Assembly: GCA_948099385.1 (NCBI GenBank)
Contig: CANUEZ040000047.1
Span: forward strand, 29,344,501 to 29,408,500
Length of the DNA: 64,000 nucleotides
Reading direction: 5' to 3'
Origin: Fasciola hepatica
Lineage: Eukaryota > Platyhelminthes > Trematoda > Plagiorchiida > Fasciolidae
Every line of letters starts with the position of its first letter. The stretch's first letter is position 1. The position numbers were made by a program, and so were the translations under genes. Under the pieces are notes generated by a model. That model had not been told where the DNA came from and searched no databases. It saw nothing but the letters and a program-made list of their open reading frames with translations. This document shows positions 35,845-49,571 of this stretch, piece by piece.

Positions 35845-38800
35845 TTTTCAATGGTCAGTTGAGCGTTCAAGCTGCATCATGAATCATATTATATACAAAT
35901 CTAATCTGCTACTACTCAATTGCAGATAGTAAGCAAGCTGTGTAGGTTGTTCATAACGGAATGTGTTCGTTGTACTTAGGCCCGTACAGAGAAGTGATCG
36001 ATCATAGGAGTCGATCGGTGTGTGGGAAGCTTGTTGTTACCGTTCAAAATCCAGTGATGGAAGGGTGCTATATGATGTAGTGTAGATGTTGAACAAACCG
36101 TTGAGAGCCATCGCGGATAGCCTTGCGGTTAAGGTGTTCGATTCACAGTCGTTGAGCCTGTGTTCGAGTGGCCGTGGGGGCTCGGTGCATGTGCACTGCT
36201 CATCATTCCCAACAAGGATGAAACAGCTGTACAGTGCATATCCATGCTTTTCAATGGTCAGTTGAGCGTTCAAGCTGCATCATGAATCATATTATATACA
36301 AATCTAATCTGCCACTACTCAATTGCAAATAGTAAGCAAGCTGTGTAGGTTGTTCATAAGGGAATTTGTTCGTTGTACTTAGGCCCGTACAGAGAAGTGA
36401 TCGATCATATGAGTCGATCGGTGTGTGGGAGGCTTGTTGTTACCGTTCAAAATCCAGTGATGGAAGGGTGCTATATGATGTAGTGTAGATGTTGAACAAT
36501 CCGTTGAGAGCCATCGCGGATAGCCTTGCGGTTAAGGTGTTCGATTCACAGTCGTTGAGCCTGTGTTCGAGTGGCCGTGGGGGCTCGGTGCATGTGCACT
36601 GCTCATCATTCCCAACAAGGATGAAACAGCTGTACAGTGCATATCCATGCTTTTCAATGGTCAGTTGAGCGTTCAAGCTGCATCATGAATCATATCATAT
36701 ACAAATCTAATCTGCTACTACTAAATTGCAAATAGTAAGCAAGCTGTGTAGGTTGTTCATAAGGGAATTTGTTCGTTGTACTTAGGCCCGTACAGAGAAG
36801 TGATCGATCATATGAGTCGATCGGTGTGTGTGAAGCTTGTTGTTACCGTTCAAAATCCAGCGATGGAAGGGTGCTATATGATGTAGTGTAGATGTTGAAC
36901 AAACCGTTGAGAGCCATCGCGGATAGCCTTGCGGTTAAGGTGTTCGATTCACAGTCGTTGAGCCTGTGTTCGAGTGGCCGTGGGGGCTCGGTGCATGTGC
37001 ACTGCTCATCATTCCCAACAAGGATGAAACAGCTGTACAGTGCATATCCATGCTTTTCAATGGTCAGTTGAGCGTTCAAGCTGCATCATGAATCATATTA
37101 TATACAAATCTAATCTGCTACTACTCAATTGCAAATAGTAAGCAAGCTGTGTAGGTTGTTCATAACGGAATTTGTTCGTTGTACTTAGGCCCGTACAGAG
37201 AAGTGATCGATCATATGAGTCGATCGGTGTGTGGGAAGCTTGTTGTTACCGTTCAAAATCCAGTGATGGAAGGGTGCTATATGATGTAGTGTAGATGTTG
37301 AACAATCCGTTGAGAGCCATCGCGGATAGCCTTGCGGTTAAGGTGTTCGATTCACAGTCGTTGAGCCTGTGTTCGAGTGGCCGTGGGGGCTCGGTGCATG
37401 TGCACTGCTCATCATTCCCAACAAGGATGAAACAGCTGTACAGTGCATATCCATGCTTTTCAATGGTCAGTTGAGCGTTCAAGCTGCATCATGAATCATA
37501 TTATATACAAATCTAATCTGCTACTACTCAATTGCAAATAGTAAGCAAGCTGTGTAGGTTGTTCATAACGGAATGTGTTCGTTGTACTTAGGCCCGTACA
37601 GAGAAGTGATCGATCATAGGAGTCGATCGGTGTGTGGGAAGCTTGTTGTTACCGTTCAAAATCCAGTGATGGAAGGGTGCTATATGATGTAGTGTAGATG
37701 TTGAACAAACCGTTGAGAGCCATCGCGGATAGCCTTGCGGTTAAGGTGTTCGATTCACAGTCGTTGAGCCTGTGTTCGAGTGGCCGTGGGGGCTCGGTGC
37801 ATGTGCACTGCTCATCATTCCCATCAAGGATGAAACAGCTGTACAGTGCATATCCATGCTTTTCAATGGTCAGTTGAGCGTTCAAGCTGCATCATGAATC
37901 ATATTATATACAAATCTAATCTGCTACTACTCAATTGCAAATAGTAAGCAAGCTGTGTAGGTTGTTCATAAGGGAATGTGTTCGTTGTACTTAGGCCCGT
38001 ACAGAGAAGTGATCGATCATAGGAGTCGATCGGTGTGTGGGAAGCTTGTTGTTAGCGTTCAAAATCCAGTGATGGAAGGGTGCTATATGATGTAGTGTAG
38101 ATGTTGAACAAACCGTTGAGAGCCATCGCGGATAGCCTTGCGGTTAAGGTGTTCGATTCACAGTCGTTGAGCCTGTGTTCGAGTGGCCGTGGGGTCTCGG
38201 TGCATGTGCACTGCTCATCATTCCCAACAAGTATGAAACAGCTGTACAGTGCATATCCATGCTTTTCAATGGTCAGTTGAGCGTTCAAGTTGCATCATGA
38301 ATCATATTATATACAAATCTAATCTGCTACTACTCAATTGCAAATAGTAAGCAAGCTGTGTAGGTTGTTCATAACGGAATGTGTTCGTTGTACTTAGGCC
38401 CGTACAGAGAAGTGATCGATCATAGGAGTCGATCGGTGTGTGGGAAGCTTGTTGTTAGCGTTCAAAATCCAGTGATGGAAGGGTGCTATATGATGTAGTG
38501 TAGATGTTGAACAATCCGTTGAGAGCCATCGCGGATAGCCTTGCGGTTAAGGTGTTCGATTCACAGTCGTTGAGCCTGTGTTCGAGTGGCCGTGGGGGCT
38601 CGGTGCATGTGCACTGCTCATCATTCCCAACAAGGATGAAACAGCTGTACAGTGCATATCCATGCTTTTCAATGGTCAGTTGAGCGTTCAAGCTGCATCA
38701 TGAATCATATCATATACAAATCTAATCTGCTACTACTCAATTGCAAATAGTAAGCAAGCTGTGTAGGTTGTTCATAAGGGAATTTGTTCGTTGTACTTAG

Positions 38801-41800
38801 GCCCGTACAGAGAAGTGATCGATCATATGAGTCGATCGGTGTGTGTGAAGCTTGTTGTTACCGTTCAAAATCCAGTGATGGAAGGGTGCTATATGATGTA
38901 GTGTAGATGTTGAACAAACCGTTGAGAGCCATCGCGGATAGCGTAGCGGTTAAGGTGTTCGATTCACAGTCGTTGAGCCTGTGTTCGAGTGGCCGTGGGG
39001 GCTCGGTGCATGTGCACTGCTCATCATTCCCAACAAGGATGAAACAGCTGTACAGTGCATATCCATGCTTTTCAATGGTCAGTTGAGCGTTCAAGTTGCA
39101 TCATGAATCATATTATATACAAATCTAATCTGCTACTACTCAATTGCAAATAGTAAGCAAGCTGTGTAGGTTGTTCATAACGGAATGTGTTCGTTGTACT
39201 TAGGCCCGTACAGAGAAGTGATCGATCATAGGAGTCGATCGGTGTGTGGGAAGCTTGTTGTTACCGTTCAAAATCCAGTGATGGAAGGGTGCTATATGAT
39301 GTAGTGTAGATGTTGAACAAACCGTTGAGAGCCATCGCGGATAGCCTTGCGGTTAAGGTGTTCGATTCACAGTCGTTGAGCCTGTGTTCGAGTGGCCGTG
39401 GGGGCTCGGTGCATGTGCACTGCTCATCATTCCCAACAAGGATGAAACAGCTGTACAGTGCATATCCATGCTTTTCAATGGTCAGTTGAGCGTTCAAGTT
39501 GCATCATGAATCATATTATATACAAATCTAATCTGCTACTACTCAATTGCAAATAGTAAGCAAGCTGTGTAGGTTGTTCATAACGGAATGTGTTCGTTGT
39601 ACTTAGGCCCGTACAGAGAAGTGATCGATCATAGGAGTCGATCGGTGTGTGGGAAGCTTGTTGTTACCGTTCAAAATCCAGTGATGGAAGGGTGCTATAT
39701 GATGTAGTGTAGATGTTGAACAAACCGTTGAGAGCCATCGCGGATAGCCTTGCGGTTAAGGTGTTCGATTCACAGTCGTTGAGCCTGTGTTCGAGTCGCC
39801 GTGGGGGCTCGGTGCATGTGCACTGCTCATCATTCCCAACAAGGATGAAACAGCTGTACAGTGCATATCCATGCTTTTCAATGGTCAGTTGAGCGTTCAA
39901 GCTGCATCATGAATCATATTATATACAAATCTAATCTGCTACTACTCAATTGCAAATAGTAAGCAAGCTGTGTAGGTTGTTCATAAGGGAATTTGTTCGT
40001 TGTACTTAGGCCCGTACAGAGAAGTGATCGATCATATGAGTCGATCGGTGTGTGGGAAGCTTGTTGTTACCGTTCAAAATCCAGTGATGGAAGGGTGCTA
40101 TATGATGTAGTGTAGATGTTGAACAATCCGTTGAGAGCCATCGCGGATAGCCTTGCGGTTAAGGTGTTCGATTCACAGTCGTTGAGCCTGTGTTCGAGTG
40201 GCCGTGGGGGCTCGGTGCATGTGCACTGCTCATCATTCCCAACAAGGATGAAACAGCTGTACAGTGCATATCCATGCTTTTCAATGGTCAGTTGAGCGTT
40301 CAAGCTGCATCATGAATCATATCATATACAAATCTAATCTGCTACTACTCAATTGCAAATAGTAAGCAAGCTGTGTAGGTTGTTCATAACGGAATGTGTT
40401 CGTTGTACTTAGGCCCGTACAGAGAAGTGATCGATCATATGAGTCGATCGGTGTGTGGGAAGCTTGTTGTTAGCGTTCAAAATCCAGTGATGGAAGGGTG
40501 CTATATGATGTAGTGTAGATGTTGAACAAACCGTTGAGAGCCATCGCGGATAGCCTTGCGGTTAAGGTGTTCGATTCACAGTCGTTGAGCCTGTGTTCGA
40601 GTGGCCGTGGGGGCTCGGTGCATGTGCACTGCTCATCATTCCCAACAAGGATGAAACAGCTGTACAGTGCATATCCATGCTTTTCAATGGTCAGTTGAGC
40701 GTTCAAGCTGCATCATGAATCATATTATATACAAATCTAATCTGCTACTACTCAATTGCAAATAGTAAGCAAGCTGTGTAGGTTGTTCATAACGGAATGT
40801 GTTCGTTGTACTTAGGCCCGTACAGAGAAGTGATCGATCATAGGAGTCGATCGGTGTGTGGGAAGCTTGTTGTTACCGTTCAAAATCCAGTGATGGAAGG
40901 GTGCTATATGATGTAGTGTAGATGTTGAACAAACCGTTGAGAGCCATCGCGGATAGCCTTGCGGTTAGGGTGTTCGATTCACAGTCGTTGAGCCTGTGTT
41001 CGAGTGGCCGTGGGGGCTCGGTGCATGTGCACTGCTCATCAATCCCAACAAGGATGAAACAGCTGTACAGTGCATATCCATGCTTTTCAATGGTCAGTTG
41101 AGCGTTCAAGCTGCATCATGAATCATATTATATACAAATCTAATCTGCTACTACTCAATTGCAAATAGTAAGCAAGCTGTGTAGGTTGTTCATAACGGAA
41201 TGTGTTCGTTGTACTTAGGCCCGTACAGAGAAGTGATCGATCATAGGAGTCGATCGGTGTGTGGGAAGCTTGTTGTTAGCGTTCAAAATCCAGTGATGGA
41301 AGGGTGCTATATGATGTAGTGTAGATGTTGAACAAACCGTTGAGAGCCATCGCGGATAGCCTTGCGGTTAAGGTGTTCGATTCACAGTCGTTGAGCCTGT
41401 GTTCGAGTGGCCGTGGGGGCTCGGTGCATGTGCACTGCTCATCATTCCCAACAAGGATGAAACAGCTGTACAGTGCATATCCATGCTTTTCAATGGTCAG
41501 TTGAGCGTTCAAGCTGCATCATGAATCATATTATATACAAATCTAATCTGCCACTACTCAATTGCAAATAGTAAGCAAGCTGTGTAGGTTGTTCATAAGG
41601 GAATGTGTTCGTTGTACTTAGGCCCGTACAGAGAAGTGATCGATCATAGGAGTCGATCGGTGTGTGGGAAGCTTGTTGTTACCGTTCAAAATCCAGTGAT
41701 AGAAGGGTGCTATATGATGCAGTGTAGATGTTGAACAAACCGTTGAGAGCCATCGCGGATAGCGTTGCGGTTAAGGTGTTCGATTCACAGTCGTTGAGCC

Positions 41801-44800
41801 TGTGTTCGAGTGGCCGTGGGGGCTCGGTGCATGTGCACTGCTCATCAATCCCAACAAGGATGAAACAGCTGTACAGTGCATATCCATGCTTTTCAATGGT
41901 CAGTTGAGCGTTCAAGCTGCCTCATGAATCATATTATATACAAATCTAATCTGCTACTACTCAATTGCAAATAGTAAGCAAGCTGTGTAGGTTGTTCATA
42001 ACGGAATGTGTTCGTTGTACTTAGGCCCGTACAGAGACGTGATCGATCATAGGAGTCGATCGGTGTGTGGGAAGCTTGTTGTTAGCGTTCAAAAGCCAGT
42101 GATGGAAGGGTGCTATATACTGTAGTGTAGATGTTGAACAAACCGTTGAGAGCCATCGCGGATAGCCTTGCGGTTAAGGTGTTCGATTCACAGTCGTTGA
42201 GCCTGTGTTCGAGTGGCCGTGGGGGCTCGGTGCATGTGCACTGCTCATCATTCCCATCAAGGATGAAACAGCTGTACAGTGCATATCCATGCTTTTCAAT
42301 GGTCAGTTGAGCGTTCAAGCTGCATCATGAATCATATTATATACAAATCTAATCTGCTACTACTCAATTGCAAATAGTAAGCAAGCTGTGTAGGTTGTTC
42401 ATAACGGAATGTGTTCGTTGTACTTAGGCCCGTACAGAGAAGTGATCGATCATAGGAGTCGATCGGTGTGTGGGAAGCTTGTTGTTAGCGTTCAAAATCC
42501 AGTGATGGAAGGGTGCTATATGATGTAGTGTAGATGTTGAACAAACCGTTGAGAGCCATCGCGGATAGCCTTGCGGTTAAGGTGTTCGATTCACAGTCGT
42601 TGAGCCTGTGTTCGAGTGGCCGTGGGGTCTCGGTGCATGTGCACTGCTCATCATTCCCAACAAGGATGAAACAGCTGTACAGTGCATATCCATGCTTTTC
42701 AATGGTCAGTTGAGCGTTCAAGCTGCATCATGAATCATATTATATACAAATCTAATCTGCTACTACTCAATTGCAAATAGTAAGCAAGCTGTGTAGGTTG
42801 TTCATAACGGAATGTGTTCGTTGTACTTAGGCCCGTACAGAGAAGTGATCGATCATAGGAGTCGATCGGTGTGTGGGAAGCTTGTTGTTAGCGTTCAAAA
42901 TCCAGTGATGGAAGGGTGCTATATGATGTAGTGTAGATGTTGAACAAACCGTTGAGAGCCATCGCGGATAGCCTTGCGGTTAAGGTGTTCGATTCACAGT
43001 CGTTGAGCCTGTGTTCGAGTGGCCGTGGGGGCTCGGTGCATGTGCACTGCTCATCATTCCCATCAAGGATGAAACAGCTGTACAGTGCATATCCATGCTT
43101 TTCAATGGTCAGTTGAGCGTTCAAGCTGCATCATGAATCATATTATATACAAATCTAATCTGCTACTACTCAATTGCAAATAGTAAGCAAGCTGTGTAGG
43201 TTGTTCATAACGGAATGTGTTCGTTGTACTTAGGCCCGTACAGAGACGTGATCGATCATAGGAGTCGATCGGTGTGTGGGAAGCTTGTTGTTAGCGTTCA
43301 AAATCCAGTGATGGAAGGGTGCTATATGATGTAGTGTAGATGTTGAACAAACCGTTGAGAGCCATCGCGGATAGCCTTGCGGTTAAGGTGTTCGATTCAC
43401 AGTCGTTGAGCCTGTGTTCGAGTGGCCGTGGGGGCTCAGTGCATGTGCACTGCTCATCATTCCCAACAAGGATGAAACAGCTGTACAGTGCATATCCATG
43501 CTTTTCAATGGTCAGTTGAGCGTTCAAGCTGCATCATGAATCATATTATATACAAATCTAATCTGCTACTACTCAATTGCAAATAGTAAGCAAGCTGTGT
43601 AGGTTGTTCATAAGGGAATGTGTTCGTTGTACTTAGGCCCGTACAGAGAAGTGATCGATCATAGGAGTCGATCGGTGTGTGGGAAGCTTGTTGTTACCGT
43701 TCAAAATCCAGTGATGGAAGGGTGCTATATGATGTAGTGTAGATGTTGAACAAACCGTTGAGAGCGATCGCGGATAGCCTTGCGGTTAAGGTGTTCGATT
43801 CACAGTCGTTGAGCCTGTGTTCGAGTGGCCGTGGGGGCTCGGTGCATGTGCACTGCTCATCATTCCCAACAAGGATGAAACAGCTGTACAGTGCATATCC
43901 ATGCTTTTCAATGGTCAGTTGAGCGTTCAAGCTGCATCATGAATCATATTATATACAAATCTAATCTGCTACTACTCAATTGCAAATAGTAAGCAAGCTG
44001 TGTAGGTTGTTCATAACGGAATGTGTTCGTTGTACTTAGGCCCGTACAGAGAAGTGATCGATCATAGGAGTCGATCGGTGTGTGGGAAGCTTGTTGTTAG
44101 CGTTCAAAATCCAGTGATGGAAGGGTGCTATATGATGTAGTGTAGATGTTGAACAAACCGTTGAGAGCCATCGCGGATAGCCTTGCGGTTAAGGTGTTCG
44201 ATTCACAGTCGTTGAGCCTGTGTTCGAGTGGCCGTGGGGGCTCGGTGCATGTGCACTGCTCATCATTCCCAACAAGGATGAAACAGCTGTACAGTGCATA
44301 TCCATGCTTTTCAATGGTCAGTTGAGCGTTCAAGCTGCATCATGAATCATATTATATACAAATCTAATCTGCTACTACTCAATTGCAAATAGTAAGCAAG
44401 CTGTGTAGGTTGTTCATAAGGGAATGTGTTCGTTGTACTTAGGCCCGTACAGAGACGTGATCGATCATAGGAGTCGATCGGTGTGTGGGAAGCTTGTTGT
44501 TAGCGTTCAAAATCCAGTGATGGAAGGGTGCTATATGATGTAGTGTAGATGTTGAACAAACCGTTGAGAGCCATCGCGGATAGCCTTGCGGTTAAGGTGT
44601 TCGATTCACAGTCGTTGAGCCTGTGTTCGAGTGGCCGTGGGGGCTCGGTGCATGTGCACTGCTCATCATTCCCAACAAGGATGAAACAGCTGTACAGTGC
44701 ATATCCATGCTTTTCAATGGTCAGTTGAGCGTTCAAGCTGCATCATGAATCATATTATATACAAATCTAATCTGCTACTACTCAATTGCAAATAGTAAGC

Positions 44801-45759
44801 AAGCTGTGTAGGTTGTTCATAACGGAATGTGTTCGTTGTACTTAGGCCCGTACAGAGAAGTGATCGATCATAGGAGTCGATCGGTGTGTGGGAAGCTTGT
44901 TGTTACCGTTCAAAATCCAGTGATGGAAGGGTGCTATATGATGTAGTGTAGATGTTGAACAAACCGTTGAGAGCCATCGCGGATAGCCTTGCGGTTAAGG
45001 TGTTCGATTCACAGTCGTTGAGCCTGTGTTCGAGTGGCCGTGGGGGCTCGGTGCATGTGCACTGCTCATCATTCCCAACAAGGATGAAACAGCTGTACAG
45101 TGCATATCCATGCTTTTCAATGGTCAGTTGAGCGTTCAAGCTGCATCATGAATCATATTATATACAAATCTAATCTGCTACTACTCAATTGCAAATAGTA
45201 AGCAAGCTGTGTAGGTTGTTCATAACGGAATGTGTTCGTTGTACTTAGGCCCGTACAGAGAAGTGATCGATCATAGGAGTCGATCGGTGTGTGGGAAGCT
45301 TGTTGTTACCGTTCAAAATCCAGTGATGGAAGGGTGCTATATGATGTAGTGTAGATGTTGAACAAACCGTTGAGAGCCATCGCGGATAGCCTTGCGGTTA
45401 AGGTGTTCGATTCACAGTCGTTGAGCCTGTGTTCGAGTGGCCGTGGGGGCTCGGTGCATGTGCACTGCTCATCATTCCCAACAAGGATGAAACAGCTGTA
45501 CAGTGCATATCCATGCTTTTCAATGGTCAGTTGAGCGTTCAAGCTGCATCATGAATCATATTATATACAAATCTAATCTGCTACTACTCAATTGCAAATA
45601 GTAAGCAAGCTGTGTAGGTTGTTCATAACGGAATGTGTTCGTTGTACTTAGGCCCGTACAGAGAAGTGATCGATCATAGGAGTCGATCGGTGTGTGGGAA
45701 GCTTGTTGTTACCGTTCAAAATCCAGTGATGGAAGGGTGCTATATACTGTAGTGTAGAT

Positions 45760-47240
45760 GTTGAACAAACCGTTGAGAGCCATCGCGGATAGCCTTGCGG
45801 TTAAGGTGTTCGATTCACAGTCGTTGAGCCTGTGTTCGAGTGGCCGTGGGGGCTCGGTGCATGTGCACTGCTCATCATTCCCAACAAGGATGAAACAGCT
45901 GTACAGTGCATATCCATGCTTTTCAATGGTCAGTTGAGCGTTCAAGCTGCATCATGAATCATATCATATACAAATCTAATCTGCTACTACTCAATTGCAA
46001 ATAGTAAGCAAGCTGTGTAGGTTGTTCATAAGGGAATGTATTCGTTGTACTTAGACCCGTACAGAGAAGTGATCGATCATAGGAGTCGATCGGTGTGTGG
46101 GAAGCTTGTTGTTAGCGTTCAAAATCCAGTGATGGAAGGGTGCTATATGATGTAGTGTAGATGTTGAACAAACCGTTGAGAGCCATCGCGGATAGCCTTG
46201 CGGTTAAGGTGTTCGATTCACAGTCGTTGAGCCTGTGTTCGAGTCGCCGTGGGTGCTCGGTGCATGTGCACTGCTCATCATTCCCAACAAGGATGAAACA
46301 GCTGTACAGTGCATATCCATGCTATTCAATGGTCAGTTGAGCGTTCAAGCTGCATCATGAATCATATCATATACAGATCCAATCTGCTACCACTCAATTG
46401 CAAATAGTAAGCAAGCTGTGTAGGTTGTTCATAACGGAATGTGTTCGTTGTACTTAGGCCCGTACAGAGAAGTGATCGATCATAGGAGTCGATCGGTGTG
46501 TGGGAAGCTTGTTGTTACCGTTCAAAATCCAGTGATGGAAGGGTGCTATATGATGTAGTGTAGATGTTGAACAAACCGTTGAGAGCCATCGCGGATAGCC
46601 TTGCGGTTAAGGTGTTCGATTCACAGTCGTTGAGCCTGTGTTCGAGTGGCCGTGGGGGCTCGGTGCATGTGCACTGCTCATCATTCCCAACAAGGATGAA
46701 ACAGCTGTACAGTGCATATCCATGCTTTTCAATGGTCAGTTGAGCGTTCAAGCTGCATCATGAATCATATCATATACAAATCTAATCTGCTACTACTCAA
46801 TTGCAAATAGTAAGCAAGCTGTGTAGGTTGTTCATAAGGGAATGTATTCGTTGTACTTAGACCCGTACAGAGAAGTGATCGATCATAGGAGTCGATCGGT
46901 GTGTGGGAAGCTTGTTGTTAGCGTTCAAAATCCAGTGATGGAAGGGTGCTATATGATGTAGTGTAGATGTTGAACAAACCGTTGAGAGCCATCGCGGATA
47001 GCCTTGCGGTTAAGGTGTTCGATTCACAGTCGTTGAGCCTGTGTTCGAGTCGCCGTGGGTGCTCGGTGCATGTGCACTGCTCATCATTCCCAACAAGGAT
47101 GAAACAGCTGTACAGTGCATATCCATGCTATTCAATGGTCAGTTGAGCGTTCAAGCTGCATCATGAATCATATCATATACAGATCCAATCTGCTACCACT
47201 CAATTGCAAATAGTAAGCAAGCTGTGTAGGTTGTTCATAA
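45760..47240 (+). repeat. Dimer duplication with divergent member
   Basis: A run of unusual alleles (CATATCATATAC, GAATGTATTCG, TTAGACCCG, GGGTGCTCGG, GCTATTCAATGG, then CAGATCCAATCTGCTACCAC) appears at about 45,960-46,390 and again 806 bp later at about 46,766-47,196. The match ends at GAATGTG versus GAATTTG near 46,439 and 47,245. The divergent copies also break the antisense frame and the T4 run. Confidence 0.75.
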
Positions 47241-49168
47241 CGGAATTTGTTCGTTGTACTTAGGGCCGTACAGAGAAGTGATCGATCATATCAGTGGATC
47301 TGTGTGTGGGAAGCTTGTTGTTACCGTTCAAAATCCAGTGATGGAAGGGTGCTATATGATGTAGTGTAGATGTTGAACAATCCGTTGAGAGCCATCGCGG
47401 ATAGCCTTGCGGTTAAGGTGTTCGATTCACAGTCGTTGAGCCTGTGTTCGAGTGGCCGTGGGTGCTCGGTGCATGTGCACTGCTCATCATTCCCAACAAG
47501 GATGAAACAGCTGTACAGTGCATATCCATGCTTTTCAATGGTCAGTTGAGCGTTCAAGCTGCATCATGAATCATATCATATACAAATCTAATCTGCTACT
47601 ACTCAATTGCAAATAGTAAGCAAGCTGTGTAGGTTGTTCATAAGGGAATGTGTTCGTTGTACTTAGACCCGTACAGAGAAGTGATCGATCATAGGAGTCG
47701 ATCGGTGTGTGGGAAGCTTGTTGTTAGCGTTCAAAATCCAGTGATGGAAGGGTGCTATATGATGTAGTGTAGATGTTGAACAAACCGTTGAGAGCGATCG
47801 CGGATAGCCTTGCGGTTAAGGTGTTCGATTCACAGTCGTTGAGCCTGTGTTCGAGTGGCCGTGGGGGCTCGATGCATGTGCACTGCTCATCATTCCCAAC
47901 AAGGATGAAACAGCTGTACAGTGCATATCCATGCTTTTCAATGGTCAGTTGAGCGTTCAAGCTGCATCATGAATCATATTATATACAAATCTAATCTGCT
48001 ACTACTCAATTGCAAATAGTAAGCAAGCTGTGTAGGTTGTTCATAAGGGAATGTGTTCGTTGTACTTAGGCCCGTACAGAGAAGTGATCGATCATAGGAG
48101 TCGATCGGTGTGTGGGAAGCTTGTTGTTAGCGTTCAAAATCCAGTGATGGAAGGGTGCTATATGATGTAGTGTAGATGTTGAACAAACCGTTGAGAGCCA
48201 TCGCGGATAGCTTTGCGGTTAAGGTGTTCGATTCACAGTCGTTGAGCCTGTGTTCGAGTGGCCGTGGGGGCTCGGTGCATGTGCACTGCTCATCATTCCC
48301 AACAAGGATGAAACAGCTGTACAGTGCATATCCATGCTTTTCAATGGTCAGTTGAGCGTTCAAGCTGCATCATGAATCATATTATATACAAATCTAATCT
48401 GCTACTACTCAATTGCAAATAGTAAGCAAGCTGTGTAGGATGTTCATAACGGAATTTGTTCGTTGTACTTAGGCCCGTACAGAGAAGTGATCGATCATAG
48501 GAGTCGATCGGTGTGTGGGAAGCTTGTTGTTACCGTTCAAAATCCAGTGATGGAAGGGTGCTATATGATGTAGTGTAGATGTTGAACAAACCGTTGAGAG
48601 CCATCGCGGATAGCCTTGCGGTTAAGGTGTTCGATTCACAGTCGTTGAGCCTGTGTTCGAGTGGCCGTGGGGGCTCGGTGCATGTGCACTGCTCATCATT
48701 CCCAACAAGGATGAAACAGCTGTACAGTGCATATCCATGCTTTTCAATGGTCAGTTGAGCGTTCAAGCTGCATCATGAATCATATTATATACAAATCTAA
48801 TCTGCTACTACTCAATTGCAAATAGTAAGCAAGCTGTGTAGGTTGTTCATAAGGGAATGTGTTCGTTGTACTTAGGCCCGTACAGAGACGTGATCGATCA
48901 TAGGAGTCGATCGGTGTGTGGGAAGCTTGTTGTTAGCGTTCAAAATCCAGTGATGGAAGGGTGCTATATGATGTAGTGTAGATGTTGAACAAACCGTTGA
49001 GAGCCATCGCGGATAGCCTTGCGGTTAAGGTGTTCGATTCACAGTCGTTGAGCCTGTGTTCGAGTGGCCGTGGGGGCTCGGTGCATGTGCACTGCTCATC
49101 ATTCCCAACAAGGATGAAACAGCTGTACAGTGCATATCCATGCTTTTCAATGGTCAGTTGAGCGTTCA

Positions 49169-49571
49169 AGCTGCATCATGAATCATATTATATACAAATC
49201 TAATCTGCCACTACTCAATTGCAAATAGTAAGCAAGCTGTGTAGGTTGTTCATAACGGAATGTGTTCGTTGTACTTAGGCCCGTACAGAGAAGTGATCGA
49301 TCATAGGAGTCGATCGGTGTGTGGGAAGCTTGTTGATACCGATAAAATCCGGTGATGGAAGGGTGCTATATGATGTAGTGTAGATGTTGAACAAACCGTT
49401 GAGAGCCATCGCGGATAGCCTTGCGGTTAAGGTGTTCGATTCACAGTCGTTGAGCCTGTGTTCGAGTGGCCGTGGGGGCTCGGTGCATGTGCACTGCTCA
49501 TCATTCCCAACAAGGATGAAACAGCTGTACAGTGCATATCCATGCTTTTCAATGGTCAGTTGAGCGTTCAA
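49169..49571 (+). repeat. 402-bp copy: only indel in the array
   Basis: The copy reads GATACCGATAAAATCCGG where others read GTTACCGTTCAAAATCCAG. One base is missing within about 49,341-49,346 and several substitutions cluster around it. All later copies are shifted by one base relative to the 403-bp lattice. The lesion lies between the palindrome and the TATA-like motif and leaves promoter and hammerhead unchanged. Confidence 0.85.
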
